From positions 1 to 35,132 of the forward strand of contig JAGYJL010000026.1 in assembly GCA_018402015.1 (NCBI GenBank): a stretch of DNA of 35,132 nt, given 5' to 3'. How positions within the stretch are numbered: the stretch's first letter is position 1; each line of letters begins with the position of its first letter. Shown here piece by piece: positions 33,107 to 35,132 of this stretch. The notes under the pieces are model-generated. The model was given only the letters and a program-made list of their open reading frames with translations, ran no database searches and had not been told where the DNA came from. This DNA comes from Flavobacteriales bacterium. Lineage in GTDB: Bacteria > Bacteroidota > Bacteroidia > UBA10329. Position numbers and translations under genes: made by a program.

Positions 33107-33634
33107 ATGTATTACGACAAGAAAGAGATCATCAAACAGCTAGAAAAGCAGTCGAAAGCACTGCGCAGCTGGTATATTGATAAGCCGGTAGAGAAGATGG
33201 AGTTTGCTCCAGAAGGAGCATGGACCGCTGGCCAGCATCTGCTACATCTCATTAAAAGCACCAAACCTTTAGGGAAGGGTATGGGTTATCCGCGTTTGCT
33301 GTTGTTGTGGAAGTTTGGGCGTGTAAAAAGACCAAGCAGGAGTTATGAAGAGGTTGTGCGAGCTTACCAAGAAGCGCTGAAACAGGGTGGAAAAGCGCCT
33401 GAGCCCTTTGTTCCTCGCGAAGTGAAAAAAGCAGAACGTGAAGTTTTGGTCGAACGATACAAAGAAGAAATGAGCATTCTCATTAATCAGGTACATCAAT
33501 GGTCGGAATCTAACTTGGATAAGACCGCAGTTCCGCATCCACTGTTAGGCAAACTTACTCTTAGAGAGATGCTCTACTTCACCATTTACCACATGGAGCA
33601 TCATCTTAAGGTATTGGATGAACGTTACTCGTAG
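33107..33634 (+). CDS. DinB-superfamily four-helix-bundle protein
   Basis: 175-residue protein of the DinB/YfiT-like fold, often metal-binding enzymes or thiol-dependent transferases; the function here is unknown. Histidines in the expected places: TAGQHLLHLIKS (about 46) and the C-terminal YHMEHHLKVL (about 163-168). Between them is MGYPRLLLLWKFGR and PHPLLGKLTLREMLYFTIYH, typical of the family. Divergent from the PadR operon across a 186-base intergenic region. Intact, ATG start. Confidence 0.85.
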   Translation: MYYDKKEIIKQLEKQSKALRSWYIDKPVEKMEFAPEGAWTAGQHLLHLIKSTKPLGKGMGYPRLLLLWKFGRVKRPSRSYEEVVRAYQEALKQGGKAPEPFVPREVKKAEREVLVERYKEEMSILINQVHQWSESNLDKTAVPHPLLGKLTLREMLYFTIYHMEHHLKVLDERYS

Positions 33635-33758
33635 GTGTTGCTCGTCTATTTGCCGTAACTACCTCATTATCGGTCTAATAGTACGGTTGTTGAGCGAGAA
33701 TATGTTGTCTTTACCTAGTGGCTGAGGTAATTTAAATCCTCTTTTTTAAGGGGATATC

Positions 33759-34250
33759 GTGCAACTCAGCAAGCGCAAAATATTGGAGACCTTGAATGAT
33801 GAGGTAACCTTGTTCTCCGACCGATTGGTAGGAACAAGTGCAGGTACAATTATTGGCGGAATACACCTTATCTATTTACAAGAGAACATTTCAGGTCTGT
33901 CTAAACTAATGGGGTATCCGAAGGTGCTATTGAAATTACTTCACGGTTGTTACAACCATGGAAGTAAAAGCTTTGAAGATGTAGATCGTGAGTATGGTAA
34001 GTTGCTTGAAACCGTAGCAGTTGACGAAAAAAGAACCGACATTGGGCTGGTGGAAAAAGAGCAAACAGAGAAGTTCTTACAAGATCTGGAGCGTTCGAAA
34101 GCGCGATTGATCGAGAATACAGAGAAGTGGGGAAGAGGTATGCTGGATCATTACCGACTACCGCATCCGCTGTTGGGAAAAATAACAGCCAGAGAAACAC
34201 TTTATGTCACTATTTTGGAGGTCCAATATCGGAGAAGACTACTGATGTAG
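33759..34250 (+). CDS. Second DinB-superfamily protein, metal-site residues altered
   Basis: 163 residues from a GTG at 33759; an in-frame TAA 15 bases upstream rules out an earlier start. It is clearly a diverged paralogue of its neighbour: MGYPKVLLKLL, SFEDVDREYGKLL and YRLPHPLLGKITARETLYVT align with the corresponding segments. The N-terminal histidine region reads GGIHLIYLQ, and the C-terminal His cluster is replaced by ILEVQYRRRLL. This may be true loss of the metal site, or small sequence errors near 34218. Function unknown. Confidence 0.75.
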   Translation: MQLSKRKILETLNDEVTLFSDRLVGTSAGTIIGGIHLIYLQENISGLSKLMGYPKVLLKLLHGCYNHGSKSFEDVDREYGKLLETVAVDEKRTDIGLVEKEQTEKFLQDLERSKARLIENTEKWGRGMLDHYRLPHPLLGKITARETLYVTILEVQYRRRLLM

Positions 34251-34268
34251 ATTTGCTTGAGCTGCAGT

Positions 34269-35132
34269 TTGAAACCCACCGTTTATTTCGTAATCACCAT
34301 TCTGTTCCTGTTGTCGTTTACAGGCTGTGCGCTTATGCGCGGAGTATTTCTCGGCTTTCCAGATCATAAGGATATTCATCGTTTTCCTTCTTCAGAAATT
34401 ACTGCTGGCGATGCATGTTTTGAGTTCAAAACTGATGTGAATGCCGTAGTTCAAAGCTTGAAAGTCACAGATTGGAGCAGTGGCAGTCCGTATTTCGTAA
34501 CGTTGGATCAATTGAACACAACGCGGCCGGTCCGCAGCATGCTTATTATTCGGAACGATACGCTGCTATATGATTTCTACGGTCAGAAAACTTCGGCAAC
34601 GGACGTGAATCCGTCTTATTCTGTAGCTAAATCCTTTACATCAGCAATGATTGGTATTGCCATCCAAGAAGGCAAGATCAAGAGTGTACACGATAAGGTT
34701 ATCGATTACATTCCAGAGATGAAGGACATTCCAATGTCGGATAAATTGGAAGTGGAACACTTGCTGAATATGACCTCTGGTTTCAAGTTGAAGGTGATAA
34801 CCGATGCGGAATTGTATTACGGAAATGATGTGACCAAAGCTCTCAAGCATATTGAGTTTGCTCGCGAACCCGGAACCTATCAAGAATACATCAATCTAGA
34901 TGTTCAGTTACTGGGATTGATCCTGCACCGCGCCACAGGAATGAAACCTTCGGAATACCTGAGTGAGAAAATTTGGAAACCGATTGATATGTGCTCCGAT
35001 GCCATTTGGACCACAGACAACAAAGGCGAGGACAAGACCTTTTGCTGCATGGGCGCCACAGCGCTTGACTACGCCAAATTCGGAAGGCTTTATCTCAACA
35101 ATGGAAATTGGAATGGAAGGCAGATCGTTCCG
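34269..35132 (+). CDS. Beta-lactamase-family serine hydrolase, lipoprotein, 3'-truncated by window edge
   Basis: Class C beta-lactamase/penicillin-binding fold hydrolase. The frame is open from a TTG at 34269 (another TTG at 34257 is possible; a TAG at 34248 bounds it) to the last base, 288 residues. Lipoprotein signal KPTVYFVITILFLLSFTGC with acylated Cys at about 20. Active-site motif S118-V-A-K121 in PSYSVAKSFTS, EHLLNMTSGF (164-172), and Y207-I-N209 in EYINLDVQLLGLIL, in place of the usual YxN. The KTG-type third motif would lie beyond the window. Substrate unknown; an esterase or peptidase role is as likely as antibiotic hydrolysis. It follows the second DinB gene by 18 bases. Confidence 0.88.
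   Translation, partial: MKPTVYFVITILFLLSFTGCALMRGVFLGFPDHKDIHRFPSSEITAGDACFEFKTDVNAVVQSLKVTDWSSGSPYFVTLDQLNTTRPVRSMLIIRNDTLLYDFYGQKTSATDVNPSYSVAKSFTSAMIGIAIQEGKIKSVHDKVIDYIPEMKDIPMSDKLEVEHLLNMTSGFKLKVITDAELYYGNDVTKALKHIEFAREPGTYQEYINLDVQLLGLILHRATGMKPSEYLSEKIWKPIDMCSDAIWTTDNKGEDKTFCCMGATALDYAKFGRLYLNNGNWNGRQIVP

Noticed and set aside
33736-33755. Hairpin ATCCTC-N8-GGGGAT just before the second DinB gene, considered as a terminator
   Set aside because: Short stem with a G-T pair and no T-tract after it; it also lies 3 bases from the GTG start. It might affect translation but the evidence is too thin.

Overview
This 35.1 kb window looks like a chromosome fragment from a member of the Bacteroidota, most likely a marine Flavobacteriales-type bacterium (order-level placement is inference). 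The base composition is moderately AT-rich. The str-S10-spc-alpha ribosomal block is in its standard order, with secY followed directly by infA. L36, S14 and S4 appear in zinc-free forms. Intergenic gaps are short, and a promoter of the Bacteroidota type (TTTG, about 21 bases, TAnnTTTG) can be recognised upstream of one operon.

Layout. (1) 1-15.7 kb, + strand: the 3' part of fusA, then rpsJ-rplC-rplD-rplW-rplB-rpsS-rplV-rpsC-rplP-rpmC-rpsQ-rplN-rplX-rplE-rpsN-rpsH-rplF-rplR-rpsE-rpmD-rplO-secY-infA-rpmJ-rpsM-rpsK-rpsD-rpoA-rplQ, closed by a clear intrinsic terminator at 15704-15737. (2) 15.76-18.2 kb, +: carA and eno. (3) 18.2-19.65 kb, -: a membrane GT-C type glycosyltransferase, tail to tail with eno. 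(4) 19.7-23.8 kb, +: a UbiD-family decarboxylase, then a two-gene FIST sensor / SpoIIE-type phosphatase module. (5) 30.25-23.8 kb, -: a probable operon of a fused alpha/beta 2-oxoacid dehydrogenase E1, murQ (MurNAc-6-P etherase), a conserved unknown gene, rlmB-like TrmH methyltransferase and a second GT-C glycosyltransferase. (6) 32.9-30.3 kb, -: a three-gene envelope-stress-like operon (small exported protein, PadR repressor, large PspC membrane protein) with its own promoter, dyad operators and terminator. (7) 33.1-35.1 kb, +: two tandem DinB-fold paralogues and a truncated beta-lactamase-family lipoprotein running off the window.

Sequence quality matters here. Three patches (about 6.15-6.83 kb, 14.55-16.22 kb and 24.95-28.9 kb) contain many one- or two-base insertions and deletions. 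These shatter genes that must be functional (L16, L29, S17, RpoA, L17), while everything between them reads cleanly. I interpret the patches as consensus errors, not gene decay, and reconstructed the affected genes by reading across frames; their ends are approximate.

The two most interesting systems are the FIST-phosphatase pair, whose phosphatase has an N-terminal helical segment resembling one I associate with FIST-linked kinases, and the PadR-PspC operon, whose promoter is flanked and overlapped by two inverted repeats. No rRNA, tRNA, CRISPR array, insertion sequence or phage gene was seen. No gene-free stretch exceeds about 190 bases.
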